Notes under the pieces: model-generated
Seen by the model: the letters and a program-made list of their open reading frames with translations, nothing else
Told to the model about the DNA's origin: nothing
Database searches by the model: none
Program-made: the position numbers and the translations under genes
Source: Enhygromyxa salina
GTDB lineage: Bacteria; Myxococcota_A; Polyangia; Nannocystales; Nannocystaceae
Direction: 5' to 3'
DNA: 64,000 nt
Assembly: GCF_002994635.1 (NCBI RefSeq)
Contig: NZ_PVNL01000097.1
Location: 1-64,000, forward strand
In this document: in pieces, positions 25,243 to 33,820 of the stretch
Layout of the letters: each line of letters starts with the position of its first letter
How positions within the stretch are numbered: the stretch's first letter is position 1

Positions 25243-26457
25243 ATGCGCACCGTCGTTTTCGTCGCTCCGTTTCCGCTCGGGACAACCATGCGCTTTGCAC
25301 GCGCCGTCGCCTCGCTGCCGGGCGTGCGCCTGTGCGGCGTGATGCAGGAGCCGCCGCACGGAGCCGACCGCCGGCTGTTCGCGGATGTCGTGCAGATCGA
25401 CGACGGGCTCTCGACCCGCGACATCGTCAGCGGCATCGACCTGATCCGCCGCCGCCATGGCCACCCGCATCGGATCATTGGCGTGCTCGAGCCGCTGCAG
25501 GTCCAGCTCGCCCAGGCCCGCGCGCACTTCAGCGTGCCCGGGACCGACATCGAGACCGCGGACGTGTTTCGCGACAAGGCCAAGATGAAAGATCGCCTGC
25601 GCGCCGCCGGCCTCCCGGTCGCGCGCCACATGTTGGTGACCTGCCTCGAGGACGCGCTCGCGTTCGAGGCCAAGGTCGGGTTCCCGATGGTGCTCAAGCC
25701 GCCCGCGGGGATGGGGGCCAAGGCCACGTTCCGGGTCCGGTCCCGCGAAGAGCTGCTCAGCGGCGTGCGGGGGCTCGGCGCCAGCCCAGCGCAGCCGGTG
25801 CTCGCCGAAGAATTCTTGCAGGGCCAAGAGGGCAGCTGCGACACCCTGACGCTCGGCGGCGAGCCGCGCCTGGTCTCGGTCTCGTGGTACCGACCCAGCT
25901 GCCTGACGGTGCTCGAGAACCCGTGGATCCAGTGGTGCTGCGTGCTCCCCCGCGAGAACGAGGGACCCGGGTTCGACGACGTCAAGCTCATGGCGATCCG
26001 GGCGGCGAAGGTGCTCGGGCTCGACACCGGCTTCACCCACATGGAGTGGTTTCGGCGGCCCGACGGCAGCCTGGCGATCGGCGAGATCGCCCAGCGACCG
26101 CCCGGGGCCCACATCACCAAGATGATCGGCCTGGCCTACGACACCGACCCCTACCGGATGTGGGCGCGGGCCGTCGCCGACGAAGCCTTCGATGGCCCGT
26201 GGCCGCGCAGCTACGCGGTTGGCTGCGCGTACCTGCGGGGGATCGGGCGCGGGCGCGTGGCCTCGATCAGCGGCGCCGACGAAGCCAACGAGGCGGTCGG
26301 GCAGGTGGTCGTGGAGGCCAAGCTGCCGACCCCCGGCGCGCCGAAGAACGACAGCTACGAGGGTGACGGGTACGCGATCGTTCGCAGCCAGCGGACCGAG
26401 GTGGTCGAGCGCGCGCTGGGCATCATCATTGGCAAGGTGCGGGTTCACTACGCCTGA
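25243..26457 (+). CDS. ATP-grasp carboxylate-amine ligase, divergent partner
   Basis: A 404-residue ATP-grasp protein. VGFPMVLKPPAGMGAKATFRV forms the ATP loop, LAEEFLQGQEGSCDT the hinge, and GFTHMEWFRRPDGSLAIGEIAQRPPG the metal-binding part. The N-terminal MRTVVFVAPFPLGTTMRFARAV is the pre-ATP-grasp fold. It differs from its divergent neighbour along most of its length but shares the layout, so these are distant paralogues. The substrate is unknown. A TAGCTT box lies 8 nt before the ATG. A TPR-protein gene follows 20 bp downstream. Confidence 0.86.
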   Translation: MRTVVFVAPFPLGTTMRFARAVASLPGVRLCGVMQEPPHGADRRLFADVVQIDDGLSTRDIVSGIDLIRRRHGHPHRIIGVLEPLQVQLAQARAHFSVPGTDIETADVFRDKAKMKDRLRAAGLPVARHMLVTCLEDALAFEAKVGFPMVLKPPAGMGAKATFRVRSREELLSGVRGLGASPAQPVLAEEFLQGQEGSCDTLTLGGEPRLVSVSWYRPSCLTVLENPWIQWCCVLPRENEGPGFDDVKLMAIRAAKVLGLDTGFTHMEWFRRPDGSLAIGEIAQRPPGAHITKMIGLAYDTDPYRMWARAVADEAFDGPWPRSYAVGCAYLRGIGRGRVASISGADEANEAVGQVVVEAKLPTPGAPKNDSYEGDGYAIVRSQRTEVVERALGIIIGKVRVHYA

Positions 26458-26477
26458 CCGTCGACGGGGTCGCGCGA

Positions 26478-28607
26478 GTGGGGGACCATGCAGCGGTGGC
26501 CAGCGACGCGACCAATTGGCGCAACCTCCAGGCGACCGAGCAGCTGGTCGCCGAGCTCGCGGCTGGTCGGTTTGACTCGGTCTCGACGCGGCGGCTGATC
26601 GCCAGCGCGCCAACCTTCACCCGCCTGCTGCGGGCCTGCTTCCTGGCCGAGAACGGTCAGCTCGCGCGCGCGCGGGCGGACGTCGACGCCGCGCTCGCGC
26701 GCGGGGGTGACAACCCGGTGATCGAGCTGGTCGCCGGGCAGCTGTTGTTTGTCACCCACGACTACCAGCGCGCGCTCGACCAGTTCGCGCGGGCCGGGGC
26801 GCGGCCGGGCGCGGCCGGTCGCCGCGGCCGACAGCGGGTGATCAGCGCCGCGCTGGCGCTGGGCTGGAAGCACGACGTTCGCGAGTGGCTCGAGCGATCG
26901 ATCGCGGAGGATCCCGAGCACCCCAGCTTGCACGCCCAGGCGGTCCGGTTTTACTCGCGCGGGCACTGGTGGCAGCGGGCCCTCGACCACGCCCAGCCCG
27001 CGCTCGCGCAGACGCCCGAGAGCCCGTCGCTGTGGATGGAGGTCAGCAGCCTGCACGCGGCCCTGGATCAGCGTGACCAGGCGATCGCTGCGGCCGAGCG
27101 CGCGCTCGAGCTGGCGCCAGCGGACCAACGCCTCACGTACCTGCGCGCGGCCGGGCGCGTGGCGATCGACGCGAGCCGGTTTGATCTGGCCCGGACTTGG
27201 TTTGATCAGGCGCTGCTGCTCGACCCTGATCAGCGTGACGTACACGTGTGGCTGGCCGAGCTCGCCGCGTGGTCGGATCAGGTCGAGCTGGCCCGCGCGC
27301 ACGCCGAGCAGGCGTTGGCTTCGCACTCTGACTTCGCCCCGGCGCTGCGTCTGCTCGGTGGCCTCGCGGTCGCGGCCGAGCAGTGGGACGCCGCGCGCGA
27401 GCTGCTGGCTCGGGCGGTGGCGATCGACCCGCGCGAGTATCAGGCCCACGTGTGGCTGAGCGAGGTCTACCTGCGGACCGGCGAGCCCGAGCGGGCCCAC
27501 GCGCACCTGCAGCACGCGACCACCCACGCCGACGGGTTCTTGCTGGTGGCGTGGCTGCTGCGCTTCTTGCTGGTCGTCAGCGAGGACGCCGAGATCGGCG
27601 AGACAGTGGTTCACAACCGCACCGAGGAGTTCGAGCACGCGCTGCCCGAGCTGGTCCCCGAGCTCGCCCGCCAAGCTCTAAACACGCGCGCCCGAGCCGA
27701 CATGATCGCGGCGGTCGAGGCCGCGCTCGCGGCCTTGCGTGGCAACCGATCGATCCACGCCACCCATCTAGTCGAGGGCGAGCTGGCTCGACTCCACGCG
27801 GGTCCGGGCTGCCGTCAGCGCTCGCGCTCGGCCTTGCAGCTGCTCGGCGTCGCCAGCCCGAACCACTGCCTGGCCGCGTTCGACGAGGTCGTGCGTGCGT
27901 ATTCAGACTCGTCGCTGCCGGTCTGTCACCGCGGCGAGCTGCACCTGTGGCTGGGCAACCTGGACGCGGCGCGGGTCGATCTCGAGCTGGCGATCGACCG
28001 GGTCACCGGGACCCGCTGGGCGTACATGGGCCTGTCGACCCTGGACCTGCTCGCGGGCTTGCCCACGCGCGCGCTCGAGACCAACGCGCGCGGCGTCGAG
28101 GTCATGCGCGGCACCGAGGGTCCGGCGATCCACGTGTTCCGTGGCGAGGCGCTGCGGATGCTCGGGCGCACCGAAGCGGCGATCGTCGAGCTCGAGCAGG
28201 CGGTGGCTTCCCACCCCGCGCGGGCCGGCGCGACGATCAACCTGGGCCTGGCCTACGCCGAGCAGGGCGAGCTCGAGTCGCTGCGGGAGCTGTGGACCCG
28301 GCTGACGATCGAGCAGGCGCCTGGCCTCATGTCCGACGCCGCGCGCGAGCGCGAGCACGTGATCGTTGGCGATAGCGACTGGCAGCCGAGCGTCGAGGTG
28401 ATGGTCACCGTGCTCGAGCGCGCGCTCGAGATGATGGGCGGCAACCGGTCTTCGGGGCTGATCACCTACTGGACCGCTGACGGAAAGCTGCGCTTCGTCC
28501 GACTGTGGCCGAACGATAGCGGAGGCCCGCACGCGCGCGATCACCTGCGGATCGCCCGGGCCAAGCAGCTGCTGGTGAAGGCGCTGGCTAGCTATCGTTG
28601 GTCGTGA
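26478..28607 (+). CDS. Tetratricopeptide-repeat protein
   Basis: A 709-residue, almost wholly helical protein made of TPR units: repeated A..A......P......ARA patterns, for example ERALELAPADQRLTYLRAAGRVAIDASRFDLARTWF is broken over several units, and later GRTEAAIVELEQAVASHPARAGATINLGLAYAEQGEL. There is no signal peptide or membrane helix. TPR arrays bind partner proteins. It follows an ATP-grasp gene by 20 bp and may be cotranscribed; its last 20 bases overlap the convergent glycohydrolase gene. GTG at 26478 is used as start. Confidence 0.85.
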   Translation: MGDHAAVASDATNWRNLQATEQLVAELAAGRFDSVSTRRLIASAPTFTRLLRACFLAENGQLARARADVDAALARGGDNPVIELVAGQLLFVTHDYQRALDQFARAGARPGAAGRRGRQRVISAALALGWKHDVREWLERSIAEDPEHPSLHAQAVRFYSRGHWWQRALDHAQPALAQTPESPSLWMEVSSLHAALDQRDQAIAAAERALELAPADQRLTYLRAAGRVAIDASRFDLARTWFDQALLLDPDQRDVHVWLAELAAWSDQVELARAHAEQALASHSDFAPALRLLGGLAVAAEQWDAARELLARAVAIDPREYQAHVWLSEVYLRTGEPERAHAHLQHATTHADGFLLVAWLLRFLLVVSEDAEIGETVVHNRTEEFEHALPELVPELARQALNTRARADMIAAVEAALAALRGNRSIHATHLVEGELARLHAGPGCRQRSRSALQLLGVASPNHCLAAFDEVVRAYSDSSLPVCHRGELHLWLGNLDAARVDLELAIDRVTGTRWAYMGLSTLDLLAGLPTRALETNARGVEVMRGTEGPAIHVFRGEALRMLGRTEAAIVELEQAVASHPARAGATINLGLAYAEQGELESLRELWTRLTIEQAPGLMSDAAREREHVIVGDSDWQPSVEVMVTVLERALEMMGGNRSSGLITYWTADGKLRFVRLWPNDSGGPHARDHLRIARAKQLLVKALASYRWS

Positions 28608-29559
28608 CGCGGGCTGCCTCGAGCAGGGCGTCGAGCAGCGGATCGAGGAGCTCGCGGCCACGCAGCTCCCGACGCCAGCGCGCAGGGATCCCCGCGGTTC
28701 CAGACCGGATCCCCGCGAGCCCGCCCGCGACCGCTGCTGTCGTGTCGGTGTCGTTGCCGATCGCGACCGCGGCCTTGACCACCGCTTCGAAGCTGTCGTG
28801 CTCGAGCGCCAGCCGGGCCGAGTGGAGGCAGTCGACGACGTAGCCGCTGCCGCTGCCAGCGGGGGCGCGGCGTAGATCGATCGCCGCGAGCTCGGCCTGT
28901 AATTGGTCGGGATCAGCGTGCGCCAGGGCGAGCTCACCGAGCAGATCGACCGCGGCGTTCCAGGCCGCGTGTTGTTCGACCCCCTCGAGCATCCGCCGGG
29001 CCCACAGGCAGTAGATCGCGCAGCACAGCTGGCTGCGCAGGTGGCCGTGGGTTGGCAGCGATGATCGCATGGCATCGCGGACCAGCGCTCGGTCGTCGCC
29101 CCGGTGCCAAAGCGCCAGCGGCAGCACCCGCATCAGCGAGCCGTTGCCGTTGTCGTACTCGCCGCTCGGCCCAGACTGCTCGGGATCCTGACCGGCAGCC
29201 AGCCGCGCCAGCGCGGTCCGAGTCTGAATGCCGACATCGAACACTGCCGCGTCGACGGCCAGGTAGCCACTGTCGAACCACCGGACCATGCGTTGGCCAA
29301 AGTCGCGGAGCTCGAGCTGGCCGCGCTCGAGCAGCGACGCCAGCAGGCACAGCGCCTGGGCGCCGTCGTCCGACCAGGTCCCGGGGGCCACGCTGGCGTG
29401 GGCCCGGCGAAACTCGGTGGGCGGGCGCATCTCGATCTGCTCGTGCGCGGGGATGTCGGCGGGGCCGTGAAATTCGTAGGGCACGCCGAGCGCGTCGCCG
29501 ATCAACAGGCCCAGGAGACCGCCCTCGATCCGATGGTCTCGATCGTCGCGCGTGAGCAT
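28588..29559 (-). CDS. ADP-ribosylglycohydrolase family protein (DraG/ARH-like)
   Basis: A 323-residue all-helical ADP-ribosylglycohydrolase. GLLGLLIGDALGVPYEF, GTWSDDGAQALCL (metal-binding Ser-Asp-Asp), NGNGSLMRV and GNDTDTTAAVAGGLAG (second metal site) are present, so the two-metal centre is intact. These enzymes remove ADP-ribose from proteins or other acceptors. The ATG at 29559 follows a GATACT box by 6 nt (leaderless). No ADP-ribosyltransferase partner is visible in the window. The gene lies 14 bp before the end of the desaturase gene on the same strand and may be cotranscribed with it. Confidence 0.92.
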   Translation of the reverse strand: MLTRDDRDHRIEGGLLGLLIGDALGVPYEFHGPADIPAHEQIEMRPPTEFRRAHASVAPGTWSDDGAQALCLLASLLERGQLELRDFGQRMVRWFDSGYLAVDAAVFDVGIQTRTALARLAAGQDPEQSGPSGEYDNGNGSLMRVLPLALWHRGDDRALVRDAMRSSLPTHGHLRSQLCCAIYCLWARRMLEGVEQHAAWNAAVDLLGELALAHADPDQLQAELAAIDLRRAPAGSGSGYVVDCLHSARLALEHDSFEAVVKAAVAIGNDTDTTAAVAGGLAGIRSGTAGIPARWRRELRGRELLDPLLDALLEAARVTTNDS

Positions 29560-29573
29560 GGCCGCAGTATCGC

Positions 29574-30539
29574 TCAGTCCGCGCGCGGTGGCTGAGGCCG
29601 CTCGCGGCCGCCGTGGAGGTGCAGGTACAGCGGTCGCTCGCGATGCACCAGATGCCCGCGGACCTGCTCGTGCAGGGCTGGGAGCGCGTGCCAAGGGACG
29701 GCCGGCCACGCGTGGTGCTCGGCGTGGTAGGGCATGTTCCAGATCAACCAGCGCAGCCAGGCCGGGGTCACCAGCGAGCGCGTGCGCGCGAGGATCGACG
29801 GCTGGCCCTCGCCAGCTGACCCCAGCGCGGGCAGCCCCCGATGTTCACACGTGGTGTACCAGCCCAGCAACATGTGGCCGATCAGCAGGCCCGCGTACAC
29901 CCGCCACAGCGTAGGAACGATCGTGCACGCCGCCGCGATCGCCAGGCCGTGGATCAGCATCAGCAACCGAGCCTCCCACGCGATTCGCAAGCGTCGCTCG
30001 GGCCGCACGAACGGCAGCACCCGCGTCCACAACCCGTCGGCCTGGCGGGGCACCAGCGCCGCGAACAACGACCAGCCGACCCGCGCGACCACCAGCGGGA
30101 TCCCTGTCATCGTCACCACCCACATCAGACCCCGCGGCCACGGGATCATGAACGCCAAGCCGCCGAGCTCGGGGTCGTGCTCGAGCTCGTGGGTGTGGCG
30201 GTGATGCGTGAAGTGGAACGCCCGCATCAAGGCCGGGCTCATGGGCTGGGCGAGCGCGGCGATCCACCCGGCGAGCTCGCTCAGCCATGGCCGGGCGAAC
30301 GCGGTCTTGTGGCAGGCCTCGTGCAACATGCCGAACATCGCGAACTGAGCCACGCCGTTGATGAGCAGCGAGGTGACGATCGCCGCGGGATCATCGAGGA
30401 GCACCAACGCGACCGCGCTGCCGACATAGAGCAGCGTCTGAGCCAGCAGCCGGCGCAGGCTCGCGGCGTCGCTGCGTTGGCTGAGCTGCTTTAGCCGCTC
30501 ACTGGCGAGGAGCGGCTCGTCGATCAGGATGGCGTCCAT
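29574..30539 (-). CDS. Membrane fatty acid desaturase
   Basis: A 321-residue membrane desaturase/hydroxylase with all three histidine boxes: HEACHK, HFTHHRHTH and HAEHH, plus four hydrophobic segments. These histidines hold a di-iron centre that oxidises fatty acyl chains or carotenoids. WYTTCEHRGLPALGS between boxes two and three is typical of the fatty-acid group. It has a GAGGA site before the ATG and lies just upstream of the glycohydrolase gene. Confidence 0.9.
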   Translation of the reverse strand: MDAILIDEPLLASERLKQLSQRSDAASLRRLLAQTLLYVGSAVALVLLDDPAAIVTSLLINGVAQFAMFGMLHEACHKTAFARPWLSELAGWIAALAQPMSPALMRAFHFTHHRHTHELEHDPELGGLAFMIPWPRGLMWVVTMTGIPLVVARVGWSLFAALVPRQADGLWTRVLPFVRPERRLRIAWEARLLMLIHGLAIAAACTIVPTLWRVYAGLLIGHMLLGWYTTCEHRGLPALGSAGEGQPSILARTRSLVTPAWLRWLIWNMPYHAEHHAWPAVPWHALPALHEQVRGHLVHRERPLYLHLHGGRERPQPPRAD

Positions 30540-30603
30540 GAGTGGTCCTCGCTCCGGTGTGCATCAGGCGATCGGCCTGTCCTGGAGGTGTTATCGTGCA
30601 ACG

Positions 30604-30803
30604 ATGGCGACGCGCCACCACGTTTTTGCCGTGTCGCTGGCCTGGCTCCTCGCCGGACAGGTCGGCGGGTGCCTGCGCGACCCCTCGAGGGTGACTTCCA
30701 GTACTGCCTCGAGGCCTGCGAGCTGAGCCCCGATTCGCTCGCGCTGCTCGAAGCCTCGCTGACCTGCGCCGCGGTCAACTGCGGCGAGGTGTGTGGACCG
30801 TAG
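30604..30803 (+). pseudogene. Frameshifted small Cys-rich lipoprotein
   Basis: From ATG 30604 the frame gives a lipoprotein signal (VFAVSLAWLLAGQVGGC), then loses sense. After about 30687 another frame gives FQYCLEACELSPDSL and TCAAVNCGEVCGP, a Cys-rich end with stop at 30803. Adding one base in the CCCTCGAGGG stretch near 30684-30693 would join them as one 66-residue protein. It is either a recent pseudogene or a sequencing error. Function unknown. Confidence 0.5.
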
Positions 30804-30809
30804 ATCGGA

Positions 30810-31772
30810 CTACCCGATGGGCGGGTACTCCTCGCAGTAGCTCTCTTCGACCGCCCCGACAATCGCGTCGGACAGCGAGATCACCCCAGCCAGCACCTGC
30901 CCGATCTCATAGGCCGCGCCGCCGGTCTGCGCGGGGATCGGCGCTTGACCGGCGTAGTCAGTGAAGAACCCCTCTGACACATCATCGGTGCCCGACTGCC
31001 CGCCGAGGTGGTCGGCGAACGTGAACATCCGGATCTCCCGTTGCTGCAGCGAGCTGACGGTCTCGGGGTAGTCGTGCAGAATGTTGACCCCGTTGGCCAC
31101 GGTCGGGCCGTTCCAGAACGTGTCGTCGGTGGTGTGAATGATCATCCGCAGCGTGGAGGACACGGGCCGCCACTGAAACCCACCCGAGGCGGCGAACAGC
31201 GCGTCGAGGCTGTTCTCGGTCCAGGTGCTGTTGAACGAGCCGCCGCCGGTCTGCTGATTGCTCGACGTGAAGTTGTTCCAGTACTCGAAGTCGGCCTTGA
31301 GCGCGTTGATGTCCGTGTAGGGCGCGCCCGCGTTGACGAGCGTGAAGTCGTCGACGAACACGGCCAGGCCATAGTGCGGCGGGTTGGGCAGATCGAAGGC
31401 CGCGAGCGCGTCGTGGACCGCCAGGATGTCGCTCTCGAGCTTGTCGAAGAACGGGCCCATCGTGGTCGACACGTCCATCACGAACACGATGTCGACGTCC
31501 TCGATGCAGTCCTCGGGATCGGGGCCGTCATCGGCGGTCTCGGCCGGGAGCGTGTCGAGCTTGAGACCGCCGCTCTCACCGGTGTCGTCATCGGTGCTGG
31601 CGTCGGCGGTGCTGGTGTCGTCGGTGGTGCTGTCGCTGCTCAGCGTGTCGCTGGCGGTGGCGAGCGTGGTCGCGGCGTCGGCGGTGTCACCCGTGAGCTG
31701 GCGATCACCTCCGTCCGACACACACGCGAGCAGGGGGGTGATGGACAGTGCAAACAGCGAGATACGACGCAT
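30810..31772 (-). CDS. Von Willebrand factor A-domain lipoprotein
   Basis: A 320-residue exported protein. The N-terminus has a lipobox (SITPLLACVSDGG); residues 20-75 are a Ser/Thr/Asp linker typical of this genome; residues 90-300 form a vWA domain with VDIVFVMDVSTTMGPF as the MIDAS metal site (D-x-S-x-T) and RMIIHTTDDTFWNG as a later strand carrying the Thr/Asp positions. It should sit on a membrane outside the cytoplasm and bind protein partners. Its 3' end abuts the frameshifted small lipoprotein gene on the other strand. Confidence 0.82.
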   Translation of the reverse strand: MRRISLFALSITPLLACVSDGGDRQLTGDTADAATTLATASDTLSSDSTTDDTSTADASTDDDTGESGGLKLDTLPAETADDGPDPEDCIEDVDIVFVMDVSTTMGPFFDKLESDILAVHDALAAFDLPNPPHYGLAVFVDDFTLVNAGAPYTDINALKADFEYWNNFTSSNQQTGGGSFNSTWTENSLDALFAASGGFQWRPVSSTLRMIIHTTDDTFWNGPTVANGVNILHDYPETVSSLQQREIRMFTFADHLGGQSGTDDVSEGFFTDYAGQAPIPAQTGGAAYEIGQVLAGVISLSDAIVGAVEESYCEEYPPIG

Positions 31773-31887
31773 GGCTAACTCCGAGCTACCCCGACACGAT
31801 ACCCCGACTCGCTGCCCGTGGTTTGATCCCTGATCAGACGAGACCAGACGAGCGCCCAGACGAACGTAGAGACGAGATCTGCCCGAC

Positions 31888-32472
31888 CTACGGCAGCAGC
31901 AAAGCCGCGTCCTCGCGGGTCAGCGTCTCGACGACGTCCCCCGTCAAGACCACCAGCTCCACGGTCTTGCCGTCGACCACCACCACCTTGAACTGCGCCT
32001 TCTCGACCCCCGGCGCCAGCGTGATGTCGCGATCGGGCAGATGCAGCAGGTTGATCGCCGGCGGCTCTGCCGAGAGCGAGACCCGCATGCTGCCGTCGGA
32101 CACCGTCATCTCGCGCGGCGTGCCCGGGGTGATCGTCGCCTCGAGCTCGGGCAGCGGATGCAGCCGCTTTTGGCGAAGCTGCTCGTCTTGCTCTCGCAGC
32201 GCCCGGGTGTGCGTGACGAACACCGTGCCGCCGACGATCACCGCCAAACCCAGGGCCACGCCCACGAACAGGCGCACCTGCCGAGCCGCCCGCCACCCGG
32301 CAAACCGGCCGAGGTGGTGGTCGGTCTCGGGTGGATCATCGAGCAGCTCGTCGTCGCGCGCGCTCGGGTCCCGGTCGCTGGCGGGCTCGGGTTCCGCACT
32401 GTCGGGATCGAGCTTGGCCTGGGCCGCGAGCTCGGCCATCGTCAGCTCGCGGTCTGACCCCGAAGGCTTCAC
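31888..32472 (-). CDS. Hypothetical single-pass membrane protein
   Basis: A 194-residue protein with an acidic N-terminal region (residues 1-65), a membrane helix VRLFVGVALGLAVIVGGTVFV near 80-100, and a C-terminal domain containing PELEATITPGTPREMTVSDG and a QFKVVVVDGKTVELVVLTG strand pair. Not recognised. It starts 8 bp after the response-regulator stop on the same strand, with an AGAGG site close to two adjacent GTG codons (32475 and 32472), so the pair is an operon and the protein may work with the regulator. Confidence 0.7.
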   Translation of the reverse strand: MKPSGSDRELTMAELAAQAKLDPDSAEPEPASDRDPSARDDELLDDPPETDHHLGRFAGWRAARQVRLFVGVALGLAVIVGGTVFVTHTRALREQDEQLRQKRLHPLPELEATITPGTPREMTVSDGSMRVSLSAEPPAINLLHLPDRDITLAPGVEKAQFKVVVVDGKTVELVVLTGDVVETLTREDAALLLP

Positions 32473-32480
32473 CACAACCT

Positions 32481-33776
32481 CTACCGGTTGGCCTCGTCGA
32501 TCAGCCGCGCGCCCTCCATGAGCAGGCTGGTCGTCGACGTCTTGACGAGGTCTTCCATCTCGATGTCCATGGCCGTGAAGTGAAACCGGCCCTTGTCCCA
32601 CAGCAGCATGTGATAGACGCAGTGCGCCCCGTCGCGGCTGGCGGTGTCTTTTTCGATGCGGGCCTGAATGACTTGGCCCTTGCGGATGAAGATGCGCCCG
32701 ACCTTCTTGTCGGCGGAGTGCTGCAGCTGCAGCACGCCGTCTTTGCGCTCCATCTCCATCATGACCAGCAGGCTCGACAGCCCGAGCTGCTCGAGCCGAC
32801 CGGACAGACCCGTCCGCTTGATCGCACCAGAGAACGAGCCCGAGGCGCTGGGATCGACCTGCTGCGGTGGGGTGGACTCTGGCTCGGGCGCTGGCTGGCT
32901 CCGCGGCTGGCTCACGCTCGGGTTTTGTTGGCCCGGTTGGCCCTGCGGGGGTTGGCCCTGCTGTGGGTAGCCCTGCTGCTGGCCCTGCTGTGGGTAGCCA
33001 CCGGCCCCGGGGTGCGGCCCGGGAGGCCCGTAGTGGCCGCCCTGCTGCGGATACTGTTGTTGTTGGCCCTGCTGCGGGTAGCCCTGCTGGGGGTAGCCCT
33101 GCTGCTGGCCTTGCTGCGGATAGCCTTGCTGGGGAAACCCACCTTGCTGGGGGAACCCACCTTGCTGGGGGAACCCACCTTGCTGAGGAAACCCGCCCTG
33201 CTGGGGAAAGCCCGACTGGCCTGGCGGCGACCCGAACCCGCCCGGCGAGGGGTAGCCACCCGACTGACCGCCGACCGGAGGCCCGAAGCTGCCCGGCGCG
33301 AACCCACCCGCAGGTCCCTGCGAGGGCGTGGGACCGTAGCCGTGCTGGCCAAACCCTGGCTGCGGCTGACCGTACCCCGGAGTGGGATCCTCGGCCTTGC
33401 CACGCTTGGCGAGGGCCTTGAGCACGCGCCGCTCGAGATCGTCGAACCGAAACGGCTTGGACACGTAGTCGTCGGGCTTGAGCCCGAGCGCGTGCAGGCG
33501 ATCTTCATCTTTGCCCAGGGCGGTCAGGAACAGCACCGGGACGTCGGCGAGCATCGGATCCGCGCGCAGCTGCTGGACCAGCGCCCAGCCATCCATGACC
33601 GGCATCATCACGTCGCTGATGATCATGTCCGGCTTTTGGGCCTGGGCTTTTAGCAACGCCTGTTGACCGTCGCGCGCGGTGTCGACCGCGTACGTGCCCT
33701 TCTTCTCCAGGCTCGATGAGACCATGCGGAGAATCCAGGGGTCGTCGTCGACCACGAGAACCCGAATCTGGCTCAC
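32481..33776 (-). CDS. Response regulator with Gln/Gly/Pro repeat linker and PATAN (DUF4388) domain
   Basis: A 431-residue regulator. Residues 1-125 are a receiver domain (VVDDDPW, phosphoacceptor Asp55 in ISDVMMP, LFLTALG, Lys in YVSKPF). Residues 130-310 are a low-complexity linker of short Gly-Phe/Tyr-Pro-Gln-Gln units. Residues 315-431 match DUF4388/PATAN: LSGRLEQLGLSSLLVMMEMERKDGVLQL and GRIFIRKGQVIQA. PATAN regulators act through protein contacts in motility or development pathways of myxobacteria and cyanobacteria. The DNA of the linker is a tandem repeat, so its length is likely to vary between strains. Confidence 0.88.
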   Translation of the reverse strand: MSQIRVLVVDDDPWILRMVSSSLEKKGTYAVDTARDGQQALLKAQAQKPDMIISDVMMPVMDGWALVQQLRADPMLADVPVLFLTALGKDEDRLHALGLKPDDYVSKPFRFDDLERRVLKALAKRGKAEDPTPGYGQPQPGFGQHGYGPTPSQGPAGGFAPGSFGPPVGGQSGGYPSPGGFGSPPGQSGFPQQGGFPQQGGFPQQGGFPQQGGFPQQGYPQQGQQQGYPQQGYPQQGQQQQYPQQGGHYGPPGPHPGAGGYPQQGQQQGYPQQGQPPQGQPGQQNPSVSQPRSQPAPEPESTPPQQVDPSASGSFSGAIKRTGLSGRLEQLGLSSLLVMMEMERKDGVLQLQHSADKKVGRIFIRKGQVIQARIEKDTASRDGAHCVYHMLLWDKGRFHFTAMDIEMEDLVKTSTTSLLMEGARLIDEANR

Positions 33777-33820
33777 TTGCGCAGCCTAGGGGGGCCCGAC
33801 CGGCGTGTCAACGAACCCGA

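Noticed and set aside
33060..33230. Tandem DNA repeat as a mobile or regulatory element
   Set aside because: It encodes the in-frame Gly/Pro/Gln linker of the response regulator.
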